Shown piece after piece: positions 1 through 8,666 of a DNA stretch of 22,984 nucleotides (position 1 is the first letter of the stretch; every line of letters starts with the position of its first letter). A model generated the notes under the pieces. The model was not told where the DNA came from. It saw nothing but the letters and a program-made list of their open reading frames with translations, and ran no database searches. A program made the position numbers and the translations under genes. This stretch comes from an uncultured Bacilli bacterium (GTDB lineage: Bacteria > Bacillota_I > Bacilli_A > RF39 > UBA660), in NCBI GenBank assembly GCA_944332105.1, contig CALVJI010000011.1, positions 1 through 22,984 on the forward strand, in the 5' to 3' direction.

Positions 1-305
1 TGATAAATATATCCATAGGAGTCAGGTTTTATATTTTTAGCTTCTTCATATTCTTCTATTGCAAAATCATAAATATTATATCTGAGTATAATATTTTCCA
101 ATTTATCCAGTTCTTGTTCACTACAAGGAATTTCATCATTTTTAGTTATCTTAGCCCTAAAAAGCTTGGATTTTTCCACTTCAAATCTTTCATTAAAATA
201 ATATGTTAATATCAAATATCTACCATTAAACTCTGGATAATCAGCACTTTCTATTTTCCAAGCAAACGTATCTCCAGTTTTTAGCTCTTCAAATCTTTTT
301 ACCAT
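1..305 (-). CDS. Putative immunity protein for the adjacent RHS toxin (partial, cut by window edge)
   Basis: An open frame of 101 codons runs from an ATG at 305 off the left edge, so the C-terminus is missing. The ATG overlaps the RHS stop by 7 bases, and its ribosome site (GGAGG, about 9 bases upstream) lies inside the last RHS codons, so the two are translationally coupled. The visible product is soluble, acidic and aromatic-rich, starting MVKRFEELKTGDTFAW, with no signal peptide or membrane segment. In polymorphic toxin systems the gene directly after the toxin normally encodes a cognate inhibitor acting in the cytoplasm. The GDTFAW opening faintly recalls Imm26-type immunity proteins, but I cannot assign a family. 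The role is inferred from position; the reading frame is seen directly. Confidence 0.7.
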   Translation of the reverse strand, partial: MVKRFEELKTGDTFAWKIESADYPEFNGRYLILTYYFNERFEVEKSKLFRAKITKNDEIPCSEQELDKLENIILRYNIYDFAIEEYEEAKNIKPDSYGYIY

Positions 306-637
306 TTTATATTTCCTCCAACATAAGTTTCTTCACCAAAATAATCTATAGCCGCTTGAACATATATAGGGCGTTTCGGATTTCCGTAACTAATTCCATA
401 TATTTGATTGTTCATATAATTACCACGATTCAAAGTATTATATTTCATAATTAAAGCTTGCTCTACACCTCGAGCACGTTCATACGTCAAATTTTCTTCG
501 ATAACTGACATTTCTAAACCCTTCCTATATGGATTTCTTTGATGTGCTTTTTTTCTAGCAGTAATATTAGTTGTTCTTCCTACATATTGTACTTTTTCGT
601 TACTATCACTCAAAGTATAGACAGAATAACTTTTTTG
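299..637 (-). other. Toxin domain of the RHS protein: GIY-YIG (URI-like) endonuclease fold
   Basis: Residues 1926-2037 carry the GIY-YIG pattern: YSVYTL (1929-1934) in place of GIY, YVGRT (1943-1947) for YIG, then the conserved Arg (R1953 in ARKKAHQ), the metal-binding Glu (E1984 in GVEQALI) and a conserved Asn (N2002 in MNNQIYG). All five catalytic positions of the fold appear to be filled. Members cleave DNA through a tyrosine/arginine/glutamate active site with one metal ion. URI-type domains are a known class of polymorphic toxin tips. A Lys/Ser/Thr-rich linker (about 1890-1928) separates it from the RHS core. Substrate (DNA or RNA) cannot be read from the sequence. Confidence 0.82.
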
Positions 638-3600
638 CTTTGTACCAGAACTAGACTTTGTGGATGATTGAACAGCAGTTTTTATATCTGATGCCGTTTT
701 AATTGCTGAATTTACGATTGCTCGCGTTGTTGATACCACTTTTTGAGGATTACTTGTCGCAATTGTTGCAACTGCCCCAAACGCCAACGCAGCAAGTGCT
801 GCACCTCCTGCAGTGAGAAGAGTCGCTATAGCAAACTTACCGTTACTATCTTCCATGATAACAGGATTATTTAACACATAAGCATATAGATTATATCCCT
901 TATTGGTATCATCAGTTCCTATAATACCATCTGCATTAATAAACCTGCCCCATTCTGGATTATAATACCTATTATTTAAATAATAAAGATTTGTTTCATT
1001 GTCGTAATAATAAGAACGATATCTGAATGGATTTATAACAGCTACATTACTGCTATCAGTAATTACATTACCATTGTTGTCTTTGATATTTAAAATTTTT
1101 CCCCAGGCATCGTATTCATAAGTTGCGATAAGTCCAAAGTTTTGATTGTAGATTCCAATAATATCTTCTTGGAGGTTTTTCTTGTAATAATATGTTACCC
1201 CATTATATTTAAACCCTAATAAATTATTATTGTCATCTCGTATATAATATAACATGTTACTACCAGTTTTTTCAATAAGAATCGCGCCATTCTCTACAAA
1301 ATATTCTGTTTCCACATTATTTACAATTTTCTTACGGCGAATACCATCTTTATTATATTTATAGGTTACATTTAAATTTGTGTCTTGATAACTTTGTAAT
1401 TCCCTACCATTTGCGAAAGATAGAGTCGCGCTTCCAATAGTAATCGGATTACCTATTTCATCATAAGTAATATTTATATCATTGAATTTTGTTAATTGAT
1501 CCTCCCAATTTGAATTACCATATGTATACGTATCTTCATGAAGTAAATTAGAAGTATGAATCTCAAACTCTTTTTTCGATAAAATATTACCTGATACATC
1601 ATATTGGTAACAATAAGTTCTATTTGTTTCATAATTATGCTCTTTTATTAGTTCATGAAATTCATCATAATAGTATTCATATAATATATTTTTATTTTTA
1701 AATACTTTAGATAAATTATACACATCATCATAATAATATTCATATAATTCATCCTCAATTTTCATACTTTTTAAAACGAAAGAAGTCTTATTACCATTTG
1801 TATAATAGGTATATTCCACTGGAATATGTTCATTAATATTTTTACTTACTAATCTTCCTAAATAATCCCTTTGATAATTTAGGCTAATATCATCAAACGT
1901 TACTTTAACAATGTCGTCATCTTCATCATAAATATATTCTGTCATAAAATTATCTACAGTCTTTTTTGTGACATTACCATTAATATCGTATTCATATTGA
2001 ATTGTATTTTTCTGTAAAAAATTATCTGTTTGATTATAAAGATATTCTACAATTCTTCCGGCAAAATCATAGGCATATTCATAAGTTTCTTCTGCAGACT
2101 TTACCTTACTTAAATGATTTAAGTTATCATAATCATACGTATATACATGAGAGGATTTTGTCATTGTTTTTAGTCTATCAAGATCATCATAAGTATAAGA
2201 AATAGAAGTATTGTTGCCATAATTTAAACTGATAAGATTTCCGTTGTTATTTTCGTAAGCATTGGTAACAAAAATTATATCACCTAATTTTACTTGTTTT
2301 TGATTCAAAAAATCATCATAGACAAACTTATATTCTTTATTATTACTGATAATCTTATCAAGCAAATTTTGACTATTATAAGCATATAAAATCTCTTTTT
2401 CATTTTTCGTTATCTTAGTTATTTGATCTTTGGCATTATACTCATAAGATGTAACAGTCCCATTAGAATTTGTCACACTACTAATAAGTCCAGTTACTTC
2501 ATTAATATCATAAGTTGTAACTTTTCCAAGGGCATCTATTGTCTTATCAATAAACTTCCCATTGTTTTGATATTCGGCTTGTGTTTCTACATATAACGGT
2601 GCGCTTGCACTTTCAAAAAACAATTCTTGAGCAGGATTATCTATTTCATAATTTTCAATAATTAAAGCATTATTATCGTCAAAAGCAATACATGCGTCAT
2701 ACACAAGTTCCTCCGAATCAGTTTCATACGCCTTTTTAATGCGCAAAGTATAACTTCCATTTTTATTAGAAATTAATTCAAATAAACTTGCTTCATTTTT
2801 ATTCTCAACGAACACTACTTTCTCGCTAATAGTCTCACGATAAGCAAAATACCTTTCCACTATATCTGTTTTAATATAATAGTAATCTACATCACTATTT
2901 TCATCATGAACCCGTTCTAATATAAACCGGCTTAAATTACATTCGAATGGCCGAAGTTTTGGAATATTGCCTATAAAATCAGCAAATAAGTAATTTTCAG
3001 TTGCTTTCTTACGAATATAAAAATATTCATGAGTAAAATCCTCTAGAGTTTTCACACTCCTGATAATGGAATTTACCGGATTTTGATTCTCATCATAAGC
3101 AATTTGAGTGGCTATTCCTTTAGAAGAAATACCTTGTAAAAGTTTCTGTGAATCTGTATTGTCATATTCAAATTTATAACCATTTCCTTTTGGAAAAAAA
3201 TTACTAACTAATTGATTATGAGCATCATATCTAAACGTACTAGTAGAATTAGAGGTGTCAGTATGACTAGTCAAATTTCCTGCTTCATCATATGAAAACG
3301 AATTTCCACCTAAATCTTTTACCAAATATAAATTAGTAAAATATAATTTATTGACATTAAATTGAGCCATAATACTTAAAGAAAAGCTTTCATAATCTTC
3401 TTCGGCAACGACTATTCTTTCGAAATATTGCCATTCGGTTGCATGAGAGTTCAATCCATAAGTTGGAGTACCATGCGAAACATCAGAAGTATAATCAAAA
3501 GTGAATACTACAATATTACCACTAGCAATTGTTCCCGTTCCAATTCCTTCGTTTTTATACCAAAAGGATAGTCTGTATGTATCTCCCTTTTGACCTTTTA

Positions 3601-6412
3601 TAGGAATCTGTTTAGATAATATTTTACTTAGAGAAGATTTACAATTCATTTGATAAGCTTTTTGACCATTTTCTAAAGTAACTATAGTATCATCGTTTGC
3701 AATCTCTTCACCAGTTATATTAAAAACACTGCTCTCCCAAGTAGACATACCTTCACTAAAATCAGAATTCTCTACAAGATTAAGATAATTTGCAACGCTC
3801 CCCTCTTCAAATTGAAAATCATCCATATAAATTGTTGCAGAATTTATCGGAGATACATTTAAATAATATTGAGTATTTGCTTCAAAATAAGCAGTAACTA
3901 TCCGCCTTTTATATTCATTACTCATATAGTAATATTGAGTACCAGAAACACCACTAAGAGAACTTATAGAAAGTTCCATAGAATCACTATTTTTAAAATA
4001 ACCGCTAAAAGTATAGTAACCGGATTCCTCTACAATTGGTAAAGGGATTTGCATTTCATAATTAGTTACTACACATTGATTCCCACTGTGAGGATTCGTA
4101 TTGGTAACTTGAGCAATATCATATATAATCCCAATATTTTTATTTTCAAAACTTGGATCCGCAAAATAATTTTTAACATACTTCATTGTCGGCATATTTA
4201 AAGACAGCTTGTTTTTTGTATTACTAGTATTACTATCATAAATATTTTCGACACCATAGCCATCTCTAAAATCAGTTGAATTTTTCAAACTTGTAATATT
4301 AATGGTATTTCCCTGTTCGTTAAACACATAAGTGTTACAACGTCCTTTACCATCCATAACTCTTGTTACTAAAAAAGAGTAAATAAATTCTAACGTGTTT
4401 CCTTCGGTTCCAGAAACTCCCTTTTCTACTACTTTTTTCATTCGATAAGGGCTGGCATCATAATAGACAAATTCCGTTGCTAAACTATCTATATCCACTA
4501 TTTTCGACACAAGACCATAAGAATTATATATAAAACTTAAAGTCCCTAATTTTGTTACTAAAGATATAATTTTTTGATTTGTTTTATTTAAAATAGCAGT
4601 TTGATAATTACTAGTTGTAGTAATATTAGCTTCATCATAACTAATAGTAATGGTTTCATTATTCGCATCCGTAATGCTTTGAATTCGATTACTGCTATCA
4701 TAAGTAATTGTAACTTCATTTTGATAAGAATCAATTAATTTACTTAAATAATATATTTCACCATTTTTTTGAAAAACGCTTTGATGATTATTTTTATCTT
4801 GAATAGTCCACTTATTAGATTCAAAAGTAGCTTTTAAATTTAATCCATCTTCATCAAGATAAGTAGTATCATCTTGTTTGTAAAAGTAATGAATAGAACC
4901 ATCGCCATCCGTATATTCTAAATAAGAATTATCAGAAATAGTCACTTCTTTTATTGTCTGATACAGATTAAAGCGATAACCTACACCTAATCCTACATCT
5001 TTTTCTAATACAACGTCATTTGAATTATATATCAAATTTAAAGTGACAGGATACTTACCTTCAATAGTTTTGTTTACTTCAAATACATTAATCAAATTTC
5101 CGGTCAAATGATTTATATAACTAGAACCCTCTTGATAAGAAATTTTTTGGTATGTCATATAATCTTCCAATCCGTTAAAATTTCGATAAGAAACAGTCAA
5201 ATAAGGTTTTGGATCATCAACATTCTCATTATCTTCTGTAACATTATTATTCTTAGAATAGAAAGTATAATAACTATGCTCGCTTTTTATTTCCTCTTCA
5301 AGCTTTACTAAAAGACCATTGTTTGCTTCTCCAGCATACCATCTTTTCACTAAGTTAGTAATATTTACTGGTGTTGTTTTTAAATAATACTTAGAGTCAG
5401 CCATTTCTGTTTTATAAGCAATGAAACAATCCTCGACTCGTTCATTATATTTATCATGCATAATATTCCAAGTAGCTGTACTTTCTTCCCATGAACTCGT
5501 AATTTCATGTGCTACAAACCGTTTATGTTCATAACGTGAGTTTTGAGCAACATATTCGCTCGGATGACTTACAAGAGTTGCCAAGGCGTTCGTCACTTCA
5601 CATCCAGTACCAATTGTCGGCAAATCAAACTTTACTAAAGTACGATAAATTTTTTCATCTTCATCCACTCCAGCTTTTAAAATTTCTGTATCATTTCGGT
5701 TAACTCCTTCATCACCAGCATAAATATATGTGTCATACACTGCTTTTTTCTCATTGTTTACTAAAGTGGGATCAATAACAAAAGGATATAAATTTTCTTG
5801 TTGTAAAATTGTTTTATCAAAAGAAAAATACAAAATATAATCGTTTTTTCTTTCAGCTAATTCATATCGAATAGCATAAGAAGTATTATTTTTATCAGTT
5901 AAAGTAGGTGGCTCTATCTGATTAATCCTTTTTCCATCTTTTAAAATCCAAATAATATTGTTTTCTAATTTTAAAGTAAGATTGGTTTTTATAATAAAAG
6001 CAAAATTATCGAAACTATTATTTACATTATTTAATATAATAGAATCTTTGATTTTATTATGAACAATTTTATATTCCATATCGATATTTTTTAAAATATC
6101 TTTATATAAAATGGAACCATTACAGCTTAAAGCATTATATGAATCTAAATTTTTTAAAGAAAAACTCAAAAAATCTTGACCCTTTTCAAATCGTATTAAT
6201 TCTTCTTGCTTTTCTTTAAAAAAGTAAGCACGATAACTGTTCTCTTTATTGTAAAAATATTTATCAGCTTCTTCTATCGTATTATCAATTTCTTTATATT
6301 CACCATCTTTAAAATAATGAATATCATGATCGAACATTTGCACAGTAAATGTTCCATCTTCATTTAAAAAATGCTTTTCTCTTGCTTTTCTTAAATACTT
6401 TAACTCCTTCAT
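299..6412 (-). CDS. RHS/YD-repeat polymorphic toxin with C-terminal GIY-YIG-like nuclease
   Basis: Giant protein of 2,037 residues. The start is the ATG at 6412, because AGGAGG lies just upstream and overlaps the preceding gene's stop; an in-frame codon at 6439 lacks such a site. In order: N-terminal region without signal peptide; DNRLRE-type beta domain (about 225-410); start of the YD shell (about 435); two carbohydrate-binding-module-like segments (about 750-1030); further YD repeats; a beta-trefoil-like insert (about 1120-1265); dense YD repeats (about 1280-1790); the RHS core hallmark (1794-1858, NPFRYRSYYY, NNRYYNPEWGRF, NLYAYVLNNP); an Ala/Gly-rich hydrophobic stretch (1860-1885); and the toxin tip (1926-2037). 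RHS shells encapsulate a C-terminal toxin, usually released by an aspartyl self-cleavage; candidate aspartates D1828 and D1855 are present. The gene follows a tail-fibre-like gene and overlaps a probable immunity gene. Export route is unknown. Confidence 0.93.
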   Translation of the reverse strand: MKELKYLRKAREKHFLNEDGTFTVQMFDHDIHYFKDGEYKEIDNTIEEADKYFYNKENSYRAYFFKEKQEELIRFEKGQDFLSFSLKNLDSYNALSCNGSILYKDILKNIDMEYKIVHNKIKDSIILNNVNNSFDNFAFIIKTNLTLKLENNIIWILKDGKRINQIEPPTLTDKNNTSYAIRYELAERKNDYILYFSFDKTILQQENLYPFVIDPTLVNNEKKAVYDTYIYAGDEGVNRNDTEILKAGVDEDEKIYRTLVKFDLPTIGTGCEVTNALATLVSHPSEYVAQNSRYEHKRFVAHEITSSWEESTATWNIMHDKYNERVEDCFIAYKTEMADSKYYLKTTPVNITNLVKRWYAGEANNGLLVKLEEEIKSEHSYYTFYSKNNNVTEDNENVDDPKPYLTVSYRNFNGLEDYMTYQKISYQEGSSYINHLTGNLINVFEVNKTIEGKYPVTLNLIYNSNDVVLEKDVGLGVGYRFNLYQTIKEVTISDNSYLEYTDGDGSIHYFYKQDDTTYLDEDGLNLKATFESNKWTIQDKNNHQSVFQKNGEIYYLSKLIDSYQNEVTITYDSSNRIQSITDANNETITISYDEANITTTSNYQTAILNKTNQKIISLVTKLGTLSFIYNSYGLVSKIVDIDSLATEFVYYDASPYRMKKVVEKGVSGTEGNTLEFIYSFLVTRVMDGKGRCNTYVFNEQGNTINITSLKNSTDFRDGYGVENIYDSNTSNTKNKLSLNMPTMKYVKNYFADPSFENKNIGIIYDIAQVTNTNPHSGNQCVVTNYEMQIPLPIVEESGYYTFSGYFKNSDSMELSISSLSGVSGTQYYYMSNEYKRRIVTAYFEANTQYYLNVSPINSATIYMDDFQFEEGSVANYLNLVENSDFSEGMSTWESSVFNITGEEIANDDTIVTLENGQKAYQMNCKSSLSKILSKQIPIKGQKGDTYRLSFWYKNEGIGTGTIASGNIVVFTFDYTSDVSHGTPTYGLNSHATEWQYFERIVVAEEDYESFSLSIMAQFNVNKLYFTNLYLVKDLGGNSFSYDEAGNLTSHTDTSNSTSTFRYDAHNQLVSNFFPKGNGYKFEYDNTDSQKLLQGISSKGIATQIAYDENQNPVNSIIRSVKTLEDFTHEYFYIRKKATENYLFADFIGNIPKLRPFECNLSRFILERVHDENSDVDYYYIKTDIVERYFAYRETISEKVVFVENKNEASLFELISNKNGSYTLRIKKAYETDSEELVYDACIAFDDNNALIIENYEIDNPAQELFFESASAPLYVETQAEYQNNGKFIDKTIDALGKVTTYDINEVTGLISSVTNSNGTVTSYEYNAKDQITKITKNEKEILYAYNSQNLLDKIISNNKEYKFVYDDFLNQKQVKLGDIIFVTNAYENNNGNLISLNYGNNTSISYTYDDLDRLKTMTKSSHVYTYDYDNLNHLSKVKSAEETYEYAYDFAGRIVEYLYNQTDNFLQKNTIQYEYDINGNVTKKTVDNFMTEYIYDEDDDIVKVTFDDISLNYQRDYLGRLVSKNINEHIPVEYTYYTNGNKTSFVLKSMKIEDELYEYYYDDVYNLSKVFKNKNILYEYYYDEFHELIKEHNYETNRTYCYQYDVSGNILSKKEFEIHTSNLLHEDTYTYGNSNWEDQLTKFNDINITYDEIGNPITIGSATLSFANGRELQSYQDTNLNVTYKYNKDGIRRKKIVNNVETEYFVENGAILIEKTGSNMLYYIRDDNNNLLGFKYNGVTYYYKKNLQEDIIGIYNQNFGLIATYEYDAWGKILNIKDNNGNVITDSSNVAVINPFRYRSYYYDNETNLYYLNNRYYNPEWGRFINADGIIGTDDTNKGYNLYAYVLNNPVIMEDSNGKFAIATLLTAGGAALAALAFGAVATIATSNPQKVVSTTRAIVNSAIKTASDIKTAVQSSTKSSSGTKQKSYSVYTLSDSNEKVQYVGRTTNITARKKAHQRNPYRKGLEMSVIEENLTYERARGVEQALIMKYNTLNRGNYMNNQIYGISYGNPKRPIYVQAAIDYFGEETYVGGNIKW

Positions 6413-6420
6413 AACTCCTC

Positions 6421-7848
6421 CTACGCGACTCTTTTCCACATATAAACAACAATATACGGTTGTAAGTTATTATGAGCCTGTCCTCCACCAGTATTAGCAA
6501 TATGCGCGCCTACGTCTTCATAATTATCGTATTGCATACTCTGATCAGCACAATAATTGGTGGTACTTGCTCTTGTATAGCCCCAAGCCCAAGCTTTAAA
6601 GCGGTGACTATGACTTGGCATTTCTTCTATCGTTAAAGTATGCTTCTTTTCACCACCAGTTTTTTGAACTGTATTGAACTCAGATTGCTGAGTATCAATT
6701 CCCACCAAAGTTTTTCCACTTGCAAAAGCTTCCCAAGTTCCTCCAAATAAAGTACTCGGATTTGTACTATTTACACTTATATAAACAGAACCAACTGGAT
6801 AAATTTGATCAAAATCAATGTCCGGTGATGTTTCATCTTGCACATTTGTAGTAATGCTATTAACCGTTAAATTTCCTTCACAATCCAAACTAAAAGTGTT
6901 ATCCACTGAATTTAGACATTTGATAGTCAATTTATTAAACAACGCATTAATAGTATCCGTATCAACCTCTGTAAAAGATTTTTTAAAATAAAGATCATCC
7001 AAAGTTAAAAATTTATCTTCATTATTTAAACTATAAGAAAAAGTTGTCGCTAAAAAAGAAGTAAGTAACTCATTACTCTGTGGATAAATGCAACTTAATA
7101 TAGCATTTTCATAGTTCGTATAAATAAAATTTGCTCCTTCATTTAAAATAACTGGCTGATAACTTAATTCTTCTTTATATTCTTTTTCTAAAACTTTTAT
7201 ATCACCGAGTTCCCAAGCTTTAAAATAATTATCAATTACAAAATCAATAGTACAAATTTCCGTAACAGCTCCAAAATCATCTGGTAATGTATACTCAGTT
7301 AAATTAGTAATCGTGGTTTGTGTAGTAGAATTATAGCGAAATAAAATATCTACTAAAGTATTATCAGATTTTCGTAAAGCAATCGTTTCGTAGTTTCCAT
7401 CTTCAAGAGTATCTACATGATCTACAATTTTATAGTTATTACTAGCAAACAAAGTAAAAGTACTAAAACGTTGGAAAGTTACCAAATTTAATTTTAAGGT
7501 ACTTCCCGATAAATCTTTATTTAAAGTGATACTTTTTTCTTCTAATTCTCTTCCAATTTTCCTTGTAACATATGCACCCATCTTAACCTTGTTACCTAAA
7601 AAAACGGGCATGATAACAAATTCGTCACTTATTTCATTCATCCGATTTAATGGAGAATTCATTGGAAAAATAATTTGTGATTTTTCCTCATCCTCACTAT
7701 CCTTAGCAACATAAATAATCATATTATTTTCATCAGGAATACTCGTCGTCTCACCAACTTCCACATTAAATTTAATAAGTGGAGCATGTAATGAGTCAGA
7801 GACTTCTAAACTATTTACTCCAGTCTTTTTTAAATTGTTTAAATCCAT
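6421..7848 (-). CDS. Phage tail-fibre/baseplate-like protein with gp10/collar C-terminal domain
   Basis: 475 residues, no signal peptide and no membrane segment. The last 130 residues (about 345-475) match the tail-collar/baseplate gp10-C pattern common in Bacillota prophages: YPVGSVYISVNSTNPSTLFG, GGTWEAF, a GGEKKHTL turn, EMPSHSH, then TGGGQAHNNLQPY and an IVVYMWKR ending. Such domains trimerise at the tip of tail fibres or baseplates and contact the host surface. The first 340 residues are beta-rich and unrecognised. The stop lies 8 bases before the RHS start and forms part of its ribosome site, so both are surely co-expressed. Upstream spacing to its own AGGA is about 12 bases. The 275-base AT-rich gap to the next gene (7849-8123) must hold the promoter, but I see no convincing -35/-10 pair. 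It may be an adhesin or carrier for the toxin; that is inference. Confidence 0.85.
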   Translation of the reverse strand: MDLNNLKKTGVNSLEVSDSLHAPLIKFNVEVGETTSIPDENNMIIYVAKDSEDEEKSQIIFPMNSPLNRMNEISDEFVIMPVFLGNKVKMGAYVTRKIGRELEEKSITLNKDLSGSTLKLNLVTFQRFSTFTLFASNNYKIVDHVDTLEDGNYETIALRKSDNTLVDILFRYNSTTQTTITNLTEYTLPDDFGAVTEICTIDFVIDNYFKAWELGDIKVLEKEYKEELSYQPVILNEGANFIYTNYENAILSCIYPQSNELLTSFLATTFSYSLNNEDKFLTLDDLYFKKSFTEVDTDTINALFNKLTIKCLNSVDNTFSLDCEGNLTVNSITTNVQDETSPDIDFDQIYPVGSVYISVNSTNPSTLFGGTWEAFASGKTLVGIDTQQSEFNTVQKTGGEKKHTLTIEEMPSHSHRFKAWAWGYTRASTTNYCADQSMQYDNYEDVGAHIANTGGGQAHNNLQPYIVVYMWKRVA

Positions 7849-8110
7849 ACCAACACATTTTCCTTTCTTTTTTGGTATTTAAAAAATACAAATGACACAA
7901 AAAAGTATATTTTCATTTAATAAAAAAATATATTTACCAAATAAAAAGCTAAATTAAATTTTATTTATCAAAATAATACCCATTTTCTGAGCAGAGAATA
8001 TTAGTTAATTTAATAAACTACTTTTTTCTTAAACAAAACTTTTTTTGCCCATAAAAAGAGTCATAAAATAGAATTCTATGCTCCCTAATGTATTTATATG
8101 CCAAAAATAA

Positions 8111-8138
8111 AAAAATGTGCCTTCTATTTCACATTTTT
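8111..8138 (-). terminator. Weak AT-rich hairpin terminator overlapping a stop codon
   Basis: Arms AAAAATGTG (8111-8119) and CACATTTTT (8130-8138) form a 9-bp stem with a 10-base loop. On the minus strand it is followed by a T-rich run, and the stop codon of the gene ending at 8124 lies in the loop. It would separate the cadherin-like gene from the toxin locus. The stem has only three G:C pairs, so strength is doubtful. Confidence 0.45.
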
Positions 8139-8597
8139 CTTCTTAAAACCTAATACTAATAATTTAAACAACAGAACAATAAGTAAAAAACATCCAGCCC
8201 CAACATATACGGATAAAAAAGGAATTTCTTTAGGCTCTATTTCATTTGTAGCAAGAAGTGCTTCATCAAATACAGAAGCAACCGTTTCCTGTTCTAAATA
8301 AAACGTATACGTCTCTTTAGTTCCATCCTGATTGGTGACTTCAATTAAAGTTTTATTTTCACCACCTACCTCAAACTTTTCATTATATATATGTACAATC
8401 GCATTAGGATCCACCGTTTCATACTTCACTTCTAATGTTTCTTCTCCTGTTTCTAACAAAACAGAATAGACGTTATTTGTACTTTCAAATTCTCTTGATA
8501 ACGTCCCATTTAAAACTTCTAAATTTTGTAATGAACTTGCCTGTGTTTGTAAACTGAAAAAAAAGAAAGAAACAAGAAAAAACAATATTTTATTCAC
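8124..8597 (-). CDS. Small membrane-anchored protein with one cadherin-like beta-sandwich domain
   Basis: 157 residues. I chose the GTG at 8597 because AGGTGA sits 5 bases upstream and the product then opens MNKILFFLVSFFFFSL, a clean signal peptide; a GTG at 8606 is possible but less well placed. After the signal peptide (cleavage near QTQAS), residues of roughly 20-105 resemble the cadherin-like beta-sandwich family: LQNLEVLNGTLSREF, a Y-x-V strand, LEVKYETVDPNA, then an IEV strand with a short turn and YTFYL. A single transmembrane helix (about 130-150) and a basic tail KKKNVK follow, giving an extracellular domain anchored in the membrane. Function is not known. It lies between hemW and the toxin locus with its own terminator-like hairpin. 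Confidence 0.75.
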   Translation of the reverse strand: MNKILFFLVSFFFFSLQTQASSLQNLEVLNGTLSREFESTNNVYSVLLETGEETLEVKYETVDPNAIVHIYNEKFEVGGENKTLIEVTNQDGTKETYTFYLEQETVASVFDEALLATNEIEPKEIPFLSVYVGAGCFLLIVLLFKLLVLGFKKKNVK

Positions 8598-8666
8598 TAT
8601 GATCACCTATTCATTTTCCTAACCATAGTTTAAACAAAATTAGTAAAAATATGCCTTTTTTGTTTC

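Noticed and set aside
1100..5150. Repeated short tyrosine-rich motifs at DNA level, considered as a tandem repeat or CRISPR-like array
   Set aside because: The repetition is at protein level (YD repeats) with degenerate DNA, within one open frame and without constant repeats or spacers.
6413..6439. Earlier start of the RHS gene at 6439
   Set aside because: It lies inside the tail-fibre-like gene without a good ribosome site, whereas 6412 has AGGAGG immediately upstream.
8068..8079. 12-base palindrome ATAGAATTCTAT near the locus boundary
   Set aside because: Short, A/T-rich, single copy, and not linked to any recombinase or a promoter that I can support.
8607..8666. AAACAAAA/TTTTGTTT inverted repeat after hemW as a terminator
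   Set aside because: The stem is nearly all A/T with an 18-base loop and no U-tract after it.
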